The notes under the pieces were generated by a model, which was not told the origin of the DNA, did not search any database, and was given only the letters and a program-made list of their open reading frames with translations. A program made the translations under genes and the position numbers. Positions 47,414 to 61,629 of a DNA stretch of 64,000 bases are shown one piece after another. Source of the stretch: Riptortus pedestris (taxonomy: Eukaryota > Arthropoda > Insecta > Hemiptera > Alydidae); assembly GCA_019009955.1 (NCBI GenBank), contig CM032233.1, forward strand, positions 65,850,001 to 65,914,000, in the 5' to 3' direction. Each line of letters begins with the position of its first letter. The stretch's first letter is position 1.

Positions 47414-47890
47414 GTCCGTCACGCAGGGGCTGCGTTAACTAAGCAGATTTCCCACGTGCACCACGTATTTGGATTTATCTCAAAACTTAAAAGTTCAATG
47501 AGAACAATATTTGGTATTTAAGCTTCAAATAAAGTGCTTCATAACATAATAGAATATTGAAAATATGAGATGAGTAGGAGTGGGACTTTACTGAAGACCA
47601 AAAACTAAAAAATGCAAATATCTCAGTACATAATCAAGATAGTGAAAAAAAGTACATAACAACATTTATAGAAAATTACATTTGCAATAAGATTGTTTTT
47701 TACAATTTTTCGATCCGACGCATAATAACGGAGATATTAAGAATTTTCGAAATCCTCCCCCACTAAACCCCCCTCCCCCTAGTCCGATTTCAGCCATTAA
47801 CAAACTTGATCTTTTTTTTTTGTATAAAACGATTATATATCAAGTTTGGTAACGATAAGACAAAAATTGCGACCGCTAGAGCGGTAACAG

Positions 47891-47948
<58 letters not shown>
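47414..47948 (+). mobile_element. H1 element, copy 18, left half up to the TA core
   Basis: Left end GTCCGTCACGCAGGGGCTGC, short subtype, ending in (TA)n at 47896-47948. Two T2 elements follow in the core; the H1 right half was not found after them. Confidence 0.85.
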
Positions 47949-47950
<2 letters not shown>

Positions 47951-49233
47951 TAGCTCAGATACCCGGCTTCGCCCGGGAATTCATTTGAGGCTGAATGGTG
48001 ATGGTATTTTTTTGGCAAGGCTTTACTTTGCACAATATTTTGACATTTACCCGTCCCAGTGTTTAGGGTTAATACCCGTCGTTTCTGTGGATTTGTTAAT
48101 AATAAAATTATTTTTTTATGTGAGACTTCACTGTCCTCCATATTGTTATATTTCCCGTTTCCTGTGCATTATGCATAGACTTGAATTATTAAGGAGAAAA
48201 TATTAACATACATTTGAATTAATGTTTCCAGGTTTGTTACCTGGTAGTTGATATTGAAAAGAATTGTTGAGCAATAATCTCTAAATAATAAATTAAACAA
48301 CTTTTGTTACGTACGTATTTTCCGAAATCCCAATGGGAAACGAAATATCACTGTTTTTAATTTCAGGCCTCCCTTATAACCCCCACTCCTGCCCGTGTCT
48401 AGAAATGTTAGTATGGCTTATTATAAGGAAGGCGTTAGTGCTAATACACATACCGAGTGTTTTATTTAGTTCGGTTGAGTCTTTTGTGCCAAATAAAATT
48501 GTGACTCCCGCTATACTTTTTAGCGTATAACGCCTTTATACTTCGGTATACGACGATAGTATATATAACAAAAGCTTCTCTAAATAACAATATAAACAAC
48601 TTTTGTTATGTGCATATTTGCCGAAACCCCAATAGGAAACGAAATATCACTATTTTTAATTTCAGGCCTCCCTTATAACCCCCACTCCTGCCCGTCCCTA
48701 GAAATGTTAGTATGGCTTATTATAACGAAGGCGTTAATACTAATTCACATACCAAGTTTGGTTTAGTTCGGTTGAGTCTTTTGTGCCAAATAAAATTGTG
48801 AACTCCCGCTATAGTGTTTAGCGTATAACTCATTTATACTTCCGTATACGGCAACAGTGCATATAACAAAAGTTACTCTAAATTACAAAATAAACAACTT
48901 TTGTTATGTGCATATTTGCTGAAAAAGCAATAGGAAACCAATTATCGCTATTTTTAATTTTAGGCCTCCCTTATAACCCCCACTCCTGATTGTCTTAGAG
49001 AATATTAATATAGCCTAAAGTCTAAGTTGGGCTAGTAGAAATATACATACCAAGTTTCATAAAATTCAGTTCAGCCGTTTATGCGTGAAAAGGTAACAAA
49101 CAAACAAACAAATAAACAAACAAACAGACACCAAAGAAACAAAATGCAGTTATGGTGTCTATGACATGTGAAACAAAAAGTTATCGTGAAATTTCGCGAA
49201 AAAAATCAATGTACAGACAGAGGTTACAATTTT
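47949..49233 (+). mobile_element. T2 element, copy c
   Basis: Starts ACTAGCTCAGATACCCGGCT with a CCCGGCTTCGCCCGGG hairpin. Three tandem units have CTTATAA landmarks at 48373, 48672 and 48970 (299 and 298 bp apart). Ends GACAGAGGTTACAATTTTA. Confidence 0.8.
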
Positions 49234-49241
49234 ATATATAT

Positions 49242-51495
49242 ACTAGCTAAGGTACCCGGCGATGCCCGGGAAATCATTGTTGACTTACTAATGATGGTAT
49301 TTTGATAGCAAGACTTCAATGTGCAGAATTACACTTCCATCCAAGACGTAATGGTTTTCCGAAATAGCCAACCCTGAAGGGTAACTTCAGGGGATTGATA
49401 TAATAGAAATTTTAGTTTTGAAGAATAAATGAAAATATGTTCCTAATCTATCCCTTTACACTTTTTGACTCACCTTTTTTCAATACTCGTAATTCAAACC
49501 ATAATCATGGGTAGCATTTATTACAATTAAATATCATCTATAATGAACATATTTCCTTTCAAAAGCCAATCCGAGCTCATATAATATAAGGCAAAGTTTT
49601 TGCACGTTAGATTATATTTGTAATAGCGAATCACACTGGAAACTACTTTCAGTAATGCCAGACGGGAAATTAGTAAACTCAATTATCTAGTAAGGCTCCA
49701 TTCATCTTCCGCTCCCGCATGAGACTTCTCAAAATTCTTCTACTTAAATTATTGATTCAAAACATTATTTTAATAATTTATCTACTGGATGGAATTAAAT
49801 AATAGAGGTACCCTGAAAATATCATATCATATACGCATATTGTTTTTTGTCATAATGACATTACCATTAACGTTTAATTATTATGATAGCACATATTTGT
49901 TTCAATAACATCAAGGTACATTATACAAACTAAATAATGGAAATGATCTTATAGTTTATATTTCTATTGGAAATAAATAACAAACCTATTTTCTAGGAAA
50001 AATAAATCAATGAGGAGGGGGTGACGAAGATTTATACCTCACTAATCCGAATCATACTTTGAACTATCATATAAGACGAAAACAACATCATTTGTCATAG
50101 TATTCATTTATTAAAACCCCTTAAATGAGTACTAATATTATTATTGACTCCCGTTTAGCGTATATCCCGTGTTTACTTCATTTTACGACAAAAGTGAATG
50201 CACACATAAGTTACTCTAAATAACAAAGTAAACCACTTTTGTTATGTGCATGATTGCCGAAAAACAAATAGAAAATAGAAAAACCGAGTTTTTCATTTCA
50301 GCCTCTCTTATAATCCCCACTCCCCTTTGAACCTAAAATTTTTGATATAGCTTATAATCATGGAAGAATTAATGCTAATTCACACTCCGAGTTTTGCTAA
50401 GTTGGGTTAATCGTTAGTGCCCAACAAAATTGTTGGCTCCCGCTTTAGGTTTTAGTGTATATCTCGTTTATACTTTTCTATACGACAAAAGTGAATAAAA
50501 CAAAAGTTACTTTAAATAGAAAAATAAACTACTTTTGTTATGTTCATATTTGCCGAAAAAGCAATAGGAAACGAAATATCGCTATTTTTAAATTCAGGCT
50601 TCCCTTATAACCCCCACTCCTGCCCGTCCCTAGAAATGTTAGTATGGCTTATTATAATGAAAGCGTTAGTACTAATTCACATACAGAGTTTGGTTTAATT
50701 CGGTTTAGTCTTTACTGCTAAATAAAATTGTGGACTCCCGCTTTAGTTTACAGCGTATAACTCATTTATGCTTCCGTATACGGCAAAAGTACATATAACA
50801 AAAGTTACTCTAAATAACAAAATAAACAACTTTTGTTATGTGCATATTTGCTGAAAAAGCAATAGGAAACGAAATATCGCTATTTTTAATTTCAGGCCTC
50901 CCTTATAACCCCCACTCCTGCCCGTCCCTAGAAATGTTAGTATGGCTTATTATAATGAAGACGTTAGTACTAATTCACATACCAAATTTGGTTTAATTCA
51001 GTTTAGTCTTTAGTGCCAAATAAAATTGTGGACTCCCGCTTTAGTTTATAGCGTATAACTCATTTATGCTTCCGTATACGTCAAAAGTGCATATAACAAA
51101 AGTTACTCTAAATAACAAAATAAACAACTTTTGTTAAGTGCATATTTACCGAAAAACCAATAGAAAACGAAATATCTCTATTTTTAATTTCAGGCTTCCC
51201 TTACAACCCCCCCTCCTGTTCGCCTCAGAGAAAATTAATATAGCCTAAAGTCTAAGTTGGGTTAGTAGTAATATACATACCAAGTTTCATAAAATTCGGT
51301 TCAGCCGTTTATGCGTGAAAAGGTAACAAACAAACAAACAAACAAACAAACAAACAAACAAACAAACAAACAAACAAACAAACAAACATACACGAAAGAA
51401 ACAAAATGCAGATATGGTGTCTATGACATGTGAAACGAAAAGTTATCGTGAAATTTCGCGAAAAAAATCAATGTACAGACAGAGGTTACAATTTT
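49242..51495 (+). mobile_element. T2 element, copy d, head-to-tail with copy c
   Basis: Begins ACTAGCTAAGGTACCCGGCG only a few TA repeats after copy c. About 1 kb of unique sequence matches that of copy b, followed by four tandem units (landmarks 50307, 50604, 50902, 51200; periods 297-298 bp). An extended (CAAA)n run lies at about 51326-51386 before the end. It abuts (TA)n to about 51563. Confidence 0.8.
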
Positions 51496-51511
51496 ATATA
51501 TATATAGATAT

Positions 51512-51563
<52 letters not shown>

Positions 51564-51566
<3 letters not shown>

Positions 51567-51966
51567 TTCCTCAAAGAGGGCAATTAGAAGTTCACTTATA
51601 CATATATATACAACTTTAGCAAGTTATAAAACGTTGAAAGATATCCTACTTGAAACATATTATGCGAGGAGAACGTTTTGAATTCCAGTGCCTTATCCTG
51701 CAAGTTAAGGTGGAAAAAGTAAATTTGGGAGTAGGAAGGAAAAAACAGTCGGGGTTGTGAAATATCAAACAGGGATACAAAAGTTTCAAACTCTCACTAG
51801 TGCTGAAAATTGACAGAAGAATTTGACATGGAATAATTTACACAACACTCTAAGAACATTAAATAAAATATTGTCTTAGCCATGCAGCAAAACTAATACA
51901 TTATTCAGCTTCAATTAATCAAGTATAAAGACTTAAACATTAGTTTCAGAGCTTGTGTAAGATATT
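51564..51966. other. Spacer
   Basis: No gene recognised; the H1 right half expected after the T2 pair is absent here. Confidence 0.5.
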
Positions 51967-52089
51967 AACAGATTTTCCTTTAGGGAAATCAGCTATTGAG
52001 GTCATACTCACGACGCCAGAGTTGAAAAATTTCCTCAAATGTCCATCGATCCTACCCAGGAGATGATGAAAATGAGGTCCGTTCAAAAT

Positions 52090-52150
<61 letters not shown>

Positions 52151-52892
52151 CTGTTAACGCTCTAGCGGTCGCAATTTTTGTTTGATCGTTACCAAACTCT
52201 AAATATAGATTAATCGTTTTATGTAAAAAGGAAGATCAAGTTCGTTAATGGCTAAAATCGGGGCAGCGGGAGGGGGGGTTAGACGGGGGTTCCCCCCCCC
52301 AATCATATTGCAAATTAAATGTACTATAAATATTGTTCTATAAATATTTTCTGTATCATAAATATTAACCGAGATATTTAGATTTTATAGTTTTCAACCT
52401 TCAGCAAACCCTCACTTCTACTCATGTTAAACTAACAGTACTCGGTTATACAATAAACCACATTATTCGAAGCTTAAATACCAAATATTGTTTTCAAGAG
52501 ACCTTTATTATAGGACATACATGCAAATATGCTCTGGTGATCCCCCCTCTCTTTTGTTTTGGACTACTTAAATTTGATTGATTGAGATACAGATTATTCT
52601 GATTCATTATAAATTACAGTACTAGATATAGTTAATAGTTTTGAATCATTTTAATATGTTGTATTCTGATATATTTCAATAATTGTTTTTCTTTCCGGTG
52701 AAAGCCGGGCTGGCAGACCTGTTTGTTTACATTTCATACAATTCCCGCCTGGAGGGGAAAAATTTCTTATTACCGTTTGTATTTAATTACTTAATATTCA
52801 AGGTGATGTTGTGTTACCAGTATGTAGATTTATCTATTGTTAAACTTCACGTGGGAAATCTGCTTAGTTTACGCAGCCCCTGCGTGACGGAC
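51967..52892 (-). mobile_element. H1 element, copy 19 (long subtype, complete)
   Basis: Both ends are present: right-end palindrome at 51967-51997 and left end CACGTGGGAAATCTGCTTAG through GCGTGACGGAC at 52892. The core is (TA)n turned to (GT)n at about 52097-52145. No coding capacity. Confidence 0.9.
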
Positions 52893-54292
52893 TTTTTTTA
52901 TTTTCAAATATATTTCACTAATTGTGTCTAAACCTTGAAATGGATCTTAGACACGAGAGTAAGCTTTTGTTATCTATGAATTTTGATACTTTCTTATTTT
53001 GTTGTAATAATGAAAATATATATGGAGTAATAATCTTCTGTATTAAATACAAATATTATTAGCAAAATTATAGCATAAGGTAATCAAAAGTCGCCTTGCA
53101 GTTGGAAGGAAATGCCCATATCTAGAGCGATGAATTTCTACCCAGTGTAGACTCTAGCCTGGGATCTAGCACAGACATTACTCAAAGGATTAGGGCTAAT
53201 AGCTGCATTACTTACACATTTGCAACTTAAATGCTCTTCCAGGGAACATTTTGCCTCGAAATAGTGTCTGGCGAAATGGGGGACAGTCCTTAGAATGCTC
53301 AGCATTCCATTTCAAGTTAAGACGTATCTTACCTGCCTTAGTTGTGAATTTAATGTGTTTAGACCATCAGTGGTGGTTTTGTTGCTCATCTGAAGGCTTT
53401 AAACTAACCAGGGATAGGATGATAACAATTAAAAATTATATAATAATTTGTTGGAAGTCCAGCCAGACAAGTTCAATAACGTTTATCGCGTTCAAGAAGT
53501 GGACACTTTGGGTTAGTTTCAACCAGGTGATGGTACTTACCTAGATTTATTTTTCCGTTTTATGGTTTCATGTAAACATAATGACGTGTTGAGTTTTTTA
53601 TGGAGGTGGGTTTCATTACAATAGATAGAAAGCCAGGAGGAAGAATACGATGTGGAAATTCTTTTCGTGCAAAATAAAGCATAAAGTGACAATAATGATT
53701 CCGGACAAGAAGATTCTAACCATGATTCCAGAATTGGAATTCATGTTGATGACGTATATGAATTAGTAGAAAAAGAGGAAATAGACAATAATATTATGGG
53801 GGAAATAAATAAAAATGGATACTTTTATCATCCAGTAATTGCTCTAGCCATATTTTAGCCAAGATACCAGGCCTTGGAGATTGGGCCGTTAACCGTCGAT
53901 TGTGTAGTATATCGATTACCACGACAGTAAAGTAATTTTTGAAAAAGCAAATCAGAAAACGAAAGTGTTCAGATTTATAGTTATCCAGGAAGTTCCTCAA
54001 AGACTTATTCAAGGCCGTAAAATAGCCAGAACTGTTTAATCATACGTAAGGCAATCATTTTCTCTGTAGCTGGAATCAATTAAAATAAGCTCCTGTTGGC
54101 TATTGGTCGGTTACATGCTGACCACTTCCACACTGAAATGGAAAAGGTCTGCTCACTAAACCTGGTGTTAGAAGTTCATAAGACAAACTTTGCTACTAAA
54201 AGAAAAAACTCCGCCACACAGGGCCCTGAGCGTGCTGGTATTACACGCTAGTGATCCCATCTTACCACATACTCGCTATTTCTATGTAAAAA
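52893..54292. other. Spacer, possible coding relict
   Basis: No supported gene. Around 53685-53858 one frame translates to an acidic stretch (SDNNDSGQEDSNHDS, then VDDVYELVEKEEIDN) without a start codon. It may be a remnant of a transposase N-terminus, but I cannot assign it. Confidence 0.35.
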
Positions 54293-54588
54293 GTCCGTCA
54301 CGCAGGGGCTGCGCAAGCAAGGCAGATTTCCCACGCGCTGGTACAACATACTTCCAATCTCATTCTACATATCTATGTAAAAGGGTTGTAGGGGAGAGAG
54401 TTTATTGAACGCTGAAAATGAGAAAGTATAAAGAACTAACTTATTACTTGAGGTACGCAAAAAATGTGTAGAACAGCAATTGCAGAACATCAACAGCATA
54501 AAAAAGTTGATTCTATAACATTATGTAATACGATTCATAATAACGGCAATATTTTGAATGTTTTAAAATCCCCTCTCCCCCCCCAAAC

Positions 54589-54644
<56 letters not shown>

Positions 54645-55470
54645 CCATTACCGGTCTAGCGGTCGCAATTATTGTTTAATCGTTACCAAACTCGATATTT
54701 TGTCGTTTTATGTAAAAAGAAAGATCTGGTTCGTTAGCGGCTGAAATCGGACCAGGGGGGTTTAGAGGGGAGGATTTTCAAAAAATTCGAAAAATCTCCG
54801 CTGCTATATTTTGGATCAAAAAATTGTATAAAAACAATCTTATTGCAAATTAAAGTTACTGTAAATATAGTTCTATACATATTTACCGTATAATGAGTAT
54901 TATCCGAGATATTTGGATTTTATAGTTTTACCCTTTCAGTAAACCCCTCCTCCTACTAGTGTCATATTAATAATAAGCTGTTAGATCTTGAAACACTTCA
55001 TTACAAGGTTAAATGCCAAATATTGTTTTCAACTTAGCTTTATTATACGAGATACAAACAAATACGTTCTGTTGACACCCCCCCCCCCTTCTTTTGTTGT
55101 GGGATTACTAAAATATGAGTGATTGTGATAGAAATTATTCTGATTCATTTCAAATTACTTCACCAGTTATAGTAAATAGTTTTCAATAAAATTATTATGT
55201 TATATTCAGATTATTTCATTAATTGTTCATCTTTCCGGTCTAGAATAACTTAACTATTCAGCGCTGTGAAGATGGCTGCCCTGTTTGTGTACAGTTTATA
55301 CGCTTTCCGTTGTTGATATTATTAACTTGTAAATTGACTGAATGATTTCTCATTACCGTTTGTATTTATTCCCTCAACATTCACGGTGGTATTACCAGTA
55401 TGTAGATTTATATGTTGTAAACCTTCCCGTGGGAAATCTGCCTAGTTTAAGCAGCCCCTGCGTGACGGAC
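54293..55470. mobile_element. H1 copy 20 with two left ends (inverted dimer)
   Basis: Starts with a plus-strand left end GTCCGTCACGCAGGGGCTGC (54293) and ends with a minus-strand left end GCCCCTGCGTGACGGAC (55470). A single (TA)n at 54593-54640 joins the two halves. No right-end palindrome is present. It is the mirror arrangement of the copy at 43609-44341. Confidence 0.8.
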
Positions 55471-56340
55471 TTTTTAAATCTATAATTGGGAAGGTAGCAA
55501 TTAGGCCCATACTTGCTATCAATTCTTTTTTAATTTTATAAATATTAACTTATGGGTTATTTTTTACGTACGCTCTGAACAGTATAAGGGAAGGAATGAA
55601 TGCGTAAGTATACTTTCCTTTCATATTGACACACTTAACTGTTTTATTAGACCATGAGTGCTGTAGAGAGCTTAGCATATTCCCACTACTTTTGAAGTGG
55701 GGACTGGGCGTTAGCGAAAAATTAAACAAAGATATAAAGATACTCTGGAGACCGTCTTGAGGTAATAAAAGAGTAAACTTCCGGCTCTCAACGTGAGGAA
55801 TTATTATTTCTCCATAGAGGAAAACATGACGAGGCGTTTAAAGGGAGGGTCACTTTTAAAAAGCGAAATAAAAACCATTTTTATTTCTTTGTAGAGTTGC
55901 TGCCGTAAAAGAGGATTTGTCCCTGGGCTTAGGTGCCCCTTCCAAGGCTCCACGGAATTGTTCTTGTAGGAAGTTCCCTTCAAAGTGATAAAGATACTTT
56001 CTTGGATTGCTCCTCTTACTACTTTTCCAATTTCAAAATCAGCTGGACTTCTAATAATGTCCGTAAAACAAAAGTTAGTTAGACTCTCAATTACCCTTAT
56101 TTGATGGAGCCATTCTGGAAAAAGAGGGGGAGATATCTAATTGGGTCGGCTTAAATAAAGACAAGTTTAAAAGTGTTCTTTCTTTAAAGCAACCTTAGTT
56201 AAATTGCATTTTTTAATTACTGTATCTTTCACATCGCTATACCCTTATTTTTTCAGGCAGCAGAGCCTTTTTTAATCCCTAATATTCTTAAAAATGATTT
56301 CCATTCAGAAAAAAAGGGAATATCTTCAAATAACAAAATT
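55471..56340. other. Spacer
   Basis: No gene recognised. Confidence 0.5.
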
Positions 56341-57325
56341 CTGTTATCCCTGGGCTGCGAAAACTAAACGGATTTCCCATGTCCAGGTATAGCATATTTG
56401 TGTACCCCATATTCTCTATTTCCACCACGTCCCCATGGCAACGGACCCAGCCAGCTATGAACAAAAGAAAGTTGTGAAATCTATTGTTTCTTCTGCCGTT
56501 CACTCAAGTGTACATATCTCCTTCTTTTTCATAAGCTTTAAATATGTATATATTATAACTAAATAAAAAATAATGTTGTGCTTGGAACATTTGTATTCAT
56601 TTAACTAAAGAACGTTAAACTATATAAACAACAGATGGGTAGAAGGGCACGACAAGTGGTGAGGGATATTGAGGGCTAAAAACAACGAAGAGCGTATAAC
56701 TCCATTAGTATTTGAGTTACGAAAAAAATGCCTAGTACAACAAGTATAGAGCGTCAATAGTTTAACTAGATCAACACCCACTATTCCATATCCGATTTCA
56801 GCCACTAATAAATATGACCTTTAATGTTGACAGAAAAGGTTAAATACCGAGTATGGTATAGAACAAATAAATATTTTGAGTTAGAACATAAAATCTTAAT
56901 TGATGAAGACATCACACAACGATGATGCATGAATCTCAAATAATAAAGGTCTCTTATAAACAATATGTGGTTTTAAGGCTTCAAATAAAGTGGTTCATTA
57001 TATGACGGCGTATTGTTAATATGTCATGAGTATGAGGGGGGGGGGGTAAATTAGGGATTAAAACTAAAAAAATCTAAGATTAATATTTATGGTACAGAAA
57101 ATATATAAATAACAACATTTATGGATAATTTAATTTGCAACAAGATTGCTTATGTACAATTTTTCGACCTGGCTCATAATAACGGAGATATTTCAAGAGA
57201 GAATAACTCTCCCACTGATCCGATTTATGCCATTTACGAATTTGATCTTTATTTTTACATAAAAAGATAAAATATCCAGTTTGGAAATGATGAAACAAAA
57301 ATTGCGACCTCTAGAATAGTAACAG

Positions 57326-57361
<36 letters not shown>

Positions 57362-57487
57362 TCATTTTGAACAGAGCTCATTTTCGTCATCAACTAGGTT
57401 GGAGCGATGAACATTTGAGGAAAATTTCGAAAATCGCCTCATGAGTACAACCACAATGGCTGATTTCCCTTAAGGCAAATCTGCTAA
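56341..57487 (+). mobile_element. H1 element, copy 21, two modules
   Basis: Decayed left end (GGGCTGCGAAAACTAAACGG) at 56341; two successive internal modules (about 56630-56890 and 56940-57320); short TA core at 57329-57349; right half and palindrome ending CTAA at 57487. Confidence 0.75.
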
Positions 57488-59127
57488 AACCCATTCTATT
57501 GCTGCCATTGAAATCAATACTGTATATGTAGCTACTGGCGCATGAAAAAGGTCACGTAGTTACGTTTTGTAAAAATACGAACAGCGATTTCAAATAAAAT
57601 AATATTTTATTGGCCTTTGTATTTATTTATATTGTACTATTACCCAATTATCAATGACATGGTCCTCTCTAAAATGAAACTTCCAATTCACGAACGAAAT
57701 GTTTTATTGTTAGTTAATCTTTATATGAATGTCCTTACATTCATGTAGACATAAATGTACACAGTACTTGTTCCTTGAATTTGGTAATTAACAAATTTAA
57801 CAAGGAATAGAAGAGTAATGGGCTTCGTTTTTCTAACAAGTCCCGTTAAATTTTCGTTTCACTAAGAATTAAAACGATTTCAAGAATTTCAGGCTTTGTT
57901 ACCCAAATACACCTATTTACATATATTTGCTTACAAATAAAATATAAAGTTGCGATTTATGCGTGTGTATTTACTTATAAACAAAGAAGAGGGTCCCCAG
58001 TTGAAATATTTGAGAGAAAGTTGTTACATGGATAAGAAACTAAAGGATTCGCTACACATGTACATTAGAAGTAAAAGGGTATAGTTCAGTCGTGTATTCC
58101 CGCTTACTTCGTTTATTAATCAGTCACTACCACTATTCTCATTTAAATTCCATCTATAGCGGTCGCCCTCACTTTAAATGTTTGTAGTTCACTAACCGGC
58201 CGTAGATCGCCGTAGGTGGTGGCCAAGATCGGAAACTGCAGTGCTGGTGTACAGGCTTGAGCGCTCGTTTTAGGCTGGGCGGACATATTGGTCCTGTGTC
58301 CGGCACATGGTTTTGTTTATGCTCCGCAAACGTGAACGTTTTTCGGCTCTCACAGCGATTTTACACAGAAAGGATCTCTCCGCATCGAAGATAGAGGCCT
58401 CCGCTGTCATTCTACACCAGTTAAAGGAAGGAATCTGATGTGGAACACAGATAACACTGGAAGGAAAGTCCGCCTTTATGAAAAAGTATATTTTCATCAA
58501 AGGTACCTCTTTCTTTTACTATAATAATGCTAGCATTATCGACTTTGACAATCGAATGAGAACTCATGATAAAGGACATTTCTCATTATTGGCATTGTTG
58601 TGTGTTACGAGGGGTAGTGCGCAGCATTTTGAAAAGTGTCATTATTTTCTTCTTTTTGACCATCAAAGGTTTCCCGCTATCACTAGTGCATTTAAATGAT
58701 TAATTTCATTCATTAGATTTATTAACAAGTATTAATGTTTATTTCATTAGTTTTAAGACTAGTTCCTAGATTAGTATTCTTTTGCAGGTTTTAATTGTTT
58801 CAAATTATTATCATTTTGTTCTAACCTATCAGAAGGTTCATTAATACAAAAGTTGTGTATATACTATAATTTATTCAATATATTTTGATTCTTTGGAGAA
58901 CTCAAATAGTGGCTTGTATTATTTCACCCTCATCTTTTCCAGAAAAATACTAAATACTTTGGTATAATTAAGGTGAGAAAATTATCTCTTTTATTAATTT
59001 TATTTCAGTCTAATGCTTTCTTCTTATTAACACAAAGGCTAACCGCACGCCCTAACAGGTATACACCTTTTTATTCGTTTACCCATTTTTTTCAATACTG
59101 CCGAAGCGTCTTTTAATACTGCATATT
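57488..59127. other. Spacer
   Basis: No supported gene. Short frames around 58270-58699 show no recognisable domain. Confidence 0.5.
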
Positions 59128-59925
59128 AAATTTTCAACCTTTGAAGCCATGGAAAGAGCATTTCTAGATCTTCAACAAGCAGCTGAAAAATTAGGCCTCG
59201 TTGTCAATGAAAATAAGACTAAATATATGTGTACAACAGGTCATAGAGGCGAGCCTTCTACTCATATTGGGCCTTTTACTTTCGAGAGAGTGGAGGAATT
59301 TGTTTACTTGGGTTCGCAAGTGAATTCCCAGAATGACATTGCCCAAGAGATCCAGCGTAGAGTAATTTCCGCCAACAGATGTTACCACGGACTGCTGGAG
59401 CATTTTAAAAGCCGAGTGGTATCTCGAGCTACAAAGATCCGCCTCTATAAGACACTTCTGAGGCCAGTCTTAACATATGCCTCGGAATGCTGGACAATTA
59501 ATAAGAAGCAGGAACAAGCTCTGGCTAGGTTTGAGAGGCGAATTCTGAGGAAAATCTTGGGAGGCGTCTGTGAAAATGGGATCTGGAGGCGACGGACTAA
59601 TGCCGAGGTTATTATGACATTATATGGAGATACGGATATAATGACATTCATCCGAGTAAGCCGTCTCAGATGGGCTGGACATGTGGCGAGAATGTCAGAA
59701 GACGAGATCCCCAAGAAGGTGCTACAAGAGGTGCTATATGGCACAAGAAGGAGAGGGAGGCCAAGGTTGTGGTGGATAGATGGCGTGGCCGAGGATGCCC
59801 GATCCATGCTGGGGATTCGGGATTGGAAGATGGCGGCGCAGGACAGAGATGACTGGTGGTCAAAGCTGCAAGAGGCCCTGTCCCCTCGCGGGATGTAGCG
59901 CCAGTAAAAAAAAAAAAAAAAAAAA
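59128..59925 (+). pseudogene. 5'-truncated LINE reverse transcriptase C-terminus with poly(A)
   Basis: A 249-codon frame from 59149 holds the RT thumb and C-terminal region of a non-LTR retrotransposon: LGLVVNENKTKYM, then EFVYLGSQVN, LRPVLTYASECW, RFERRILRKI, LRWAGHVARM and RRGRPRLWWIDGV. The FxYLGS and RLRWAGHV motifs are hallmarks of a LINE group common in insects. The catalytic YADD lies upstream of the truncation and is absent. The TAG stop (59896-59898) is followed by only about seven bases and a 20-base poly(A), so the 3' UTR is very short. The frame is open to the end but cannot be an active RT. No clear target duplication was found. Confidence 0.88.
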
Positions 59926-60923
59926 TCAACGATAATTACCGATGAATTAGTGTAATTGACGTTCCGTGCTCCAGGCGGTGCAGTTACTGTAGTAAAAGAT
60001 AGAGGAGAGAGAGGGAGGGAGAGAGAGAGAAAGAGAGAGGAGAGGGGGGAATGACACATTATATCTTTCAAATATTTAAAATATTATGTTTGTGTATACT
60101 GTATGAGCTTTTTATAATATTTCTATTGTATGCCAATTTGAGGAATTTCTGCCTCATTTTTTAAGAGTGGCTTGACAACCTTACTAAACGCCTCTTATGC
60201 CAACTAATTCTTCTGCACTAGAAGGTGATTTAGAAACTATCTCGTTAGTCGGGATGAGAGTGCAAGGCAAGAAACTTTATGGTTATTTGTTAAGAACGAA
60301 GCGAACTAACTTTAAAAAAATAAAAAATAATAAAAAAAAAAATAAAAAAAAAAAAAACGAAAACAATTCCCATCAATCCTAAAACAGTTTAATTCTACTT
60401 AAAAAAACGGGCATGTAAATCAGGATTCTCTTTAAATTACAGTTCCTCTCATGAAAAACTTTTCCTCGAACCCAACAAAGTGGAATATTTTACACGCTTA
60501 ATGTTTATTGGCATCAAAACAAAGACTTCGGAGTGGAATATTAAAACTTAAACCTTTTTAGTTTAATTTTTTTGTTGCATCTAACTTCAAAGCTGCTGTA
60601 TTTGATTCCAATCGTTTTAGTATGAGTTTAACAATATTACGTAAATAGTAAAATTCTGAGTTTCGGTTACTTTTTTTTTTTCAAGGAATAAATCAAACGG
60701 ACAAAAATATTTACCATGCTGGGCTTTGAGAATGATTCTAAGTATTACTTTATTTATTTTTTTAAATATAGCTTTTATGGGCTACTTAATTACAAAATAT
60801 GATGAATTTTAATATTTTGTAATTTTATTCTACTCTCAGCCTGGAGCCTATTATTGGAAACGGCTATTATTATATTGTTCTGGTTCCATTTTTTTAAGGG
60901 GTTACCACCCTTTTTACGATTTT
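59926..60923. other. Spacer with GA-rich microsatellite
   Basis: A (GA)n-rich tract at about 60001-60048; A-rich stretch at 60313-60360. No gene recognised. Confidence 0.5.
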
Positions 60924-61047
60924 TTAGCAGATTTCCATTTAGGGAAATCAGCTATTGAGGTTGTACTCATGACGCGATTTTCGAAATTTTTCTTCTAATG
61001 TCCATCGATCCTGCTCAGGAGATTGCGAAAATGAAGTCCGTTCAAAA

Positions 61048-61105
<58 letters not shown>

Positions 61106-61595
61106 ATATATATATTTGTCTGTTACCGCTCTAGCGATGACAGTTTTTGTCTTATCGTTACCAAACTTGATATATAATCGTTTTATACAAAAAAAAAGAT
61201 CAAGTTCGTTAATGGCTGAAATCGGATCAGGGGGAGTGGGGTTTAGAGTGGGAGAATTTCGAAAATTCTTAATATCTCCGTTATTATGCGTCGGATCGAA
61301 AAACTGTATAGAACCAATCTTATTGCAAATGTAATGTTCTATAAATATTGTTATGCATATTTTTTCACTATCTTGATTATTTACTGTGATATTGGCATTT
61401 TTTAGTGTTCGGTCTTTAGTAAAGCCCCACTCCTACTCATCTCATATTTTCATTATTCTATTATGTTATGAAGCACTTTATTTGAAGCTTAAATACCTAA
61501 TATTGTTCTCATTGAACTTTTAAGTTTTGAGATAAATGCAAATACGTGGCGCATGTGGGCAATCTGCTTAGTTAACGCAGCCCCTGCGTGACGGA
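60924..61595 (-). mobile_element. H1 element, copy 22 (short subtype, complete)
   Basis: A compact complete copy of 672 bp. The right-end palindrome (TTAGCAGATTTCC ... GGGAAATCAGCTA) starts at 60924, (TA)n at about 61050-61112, and left end AACGCAGCCCCTGCGTGACG ending GGAC at 61595. A good reference copy for the short subtype. Confidence 0.9.
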
Positions 61596-61629
61596 CTTTA
61601 TTTTTATTTAACGAGTAAATCATTATGTA

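Noticed and set aside
53685..53858. Acidic translated stretch that could be a transposase N-terminus
   Set aside because: Under 60 codons, no start, no catalytic motif; composition alone is not enough.
59445..60071. 208-codon minus-strand frame overlapping the LINE RT fragment
   Set aside because: Antisense of the RT frame plus poly(T) and (CT)n translation; the plus strand has clear RT motifs.
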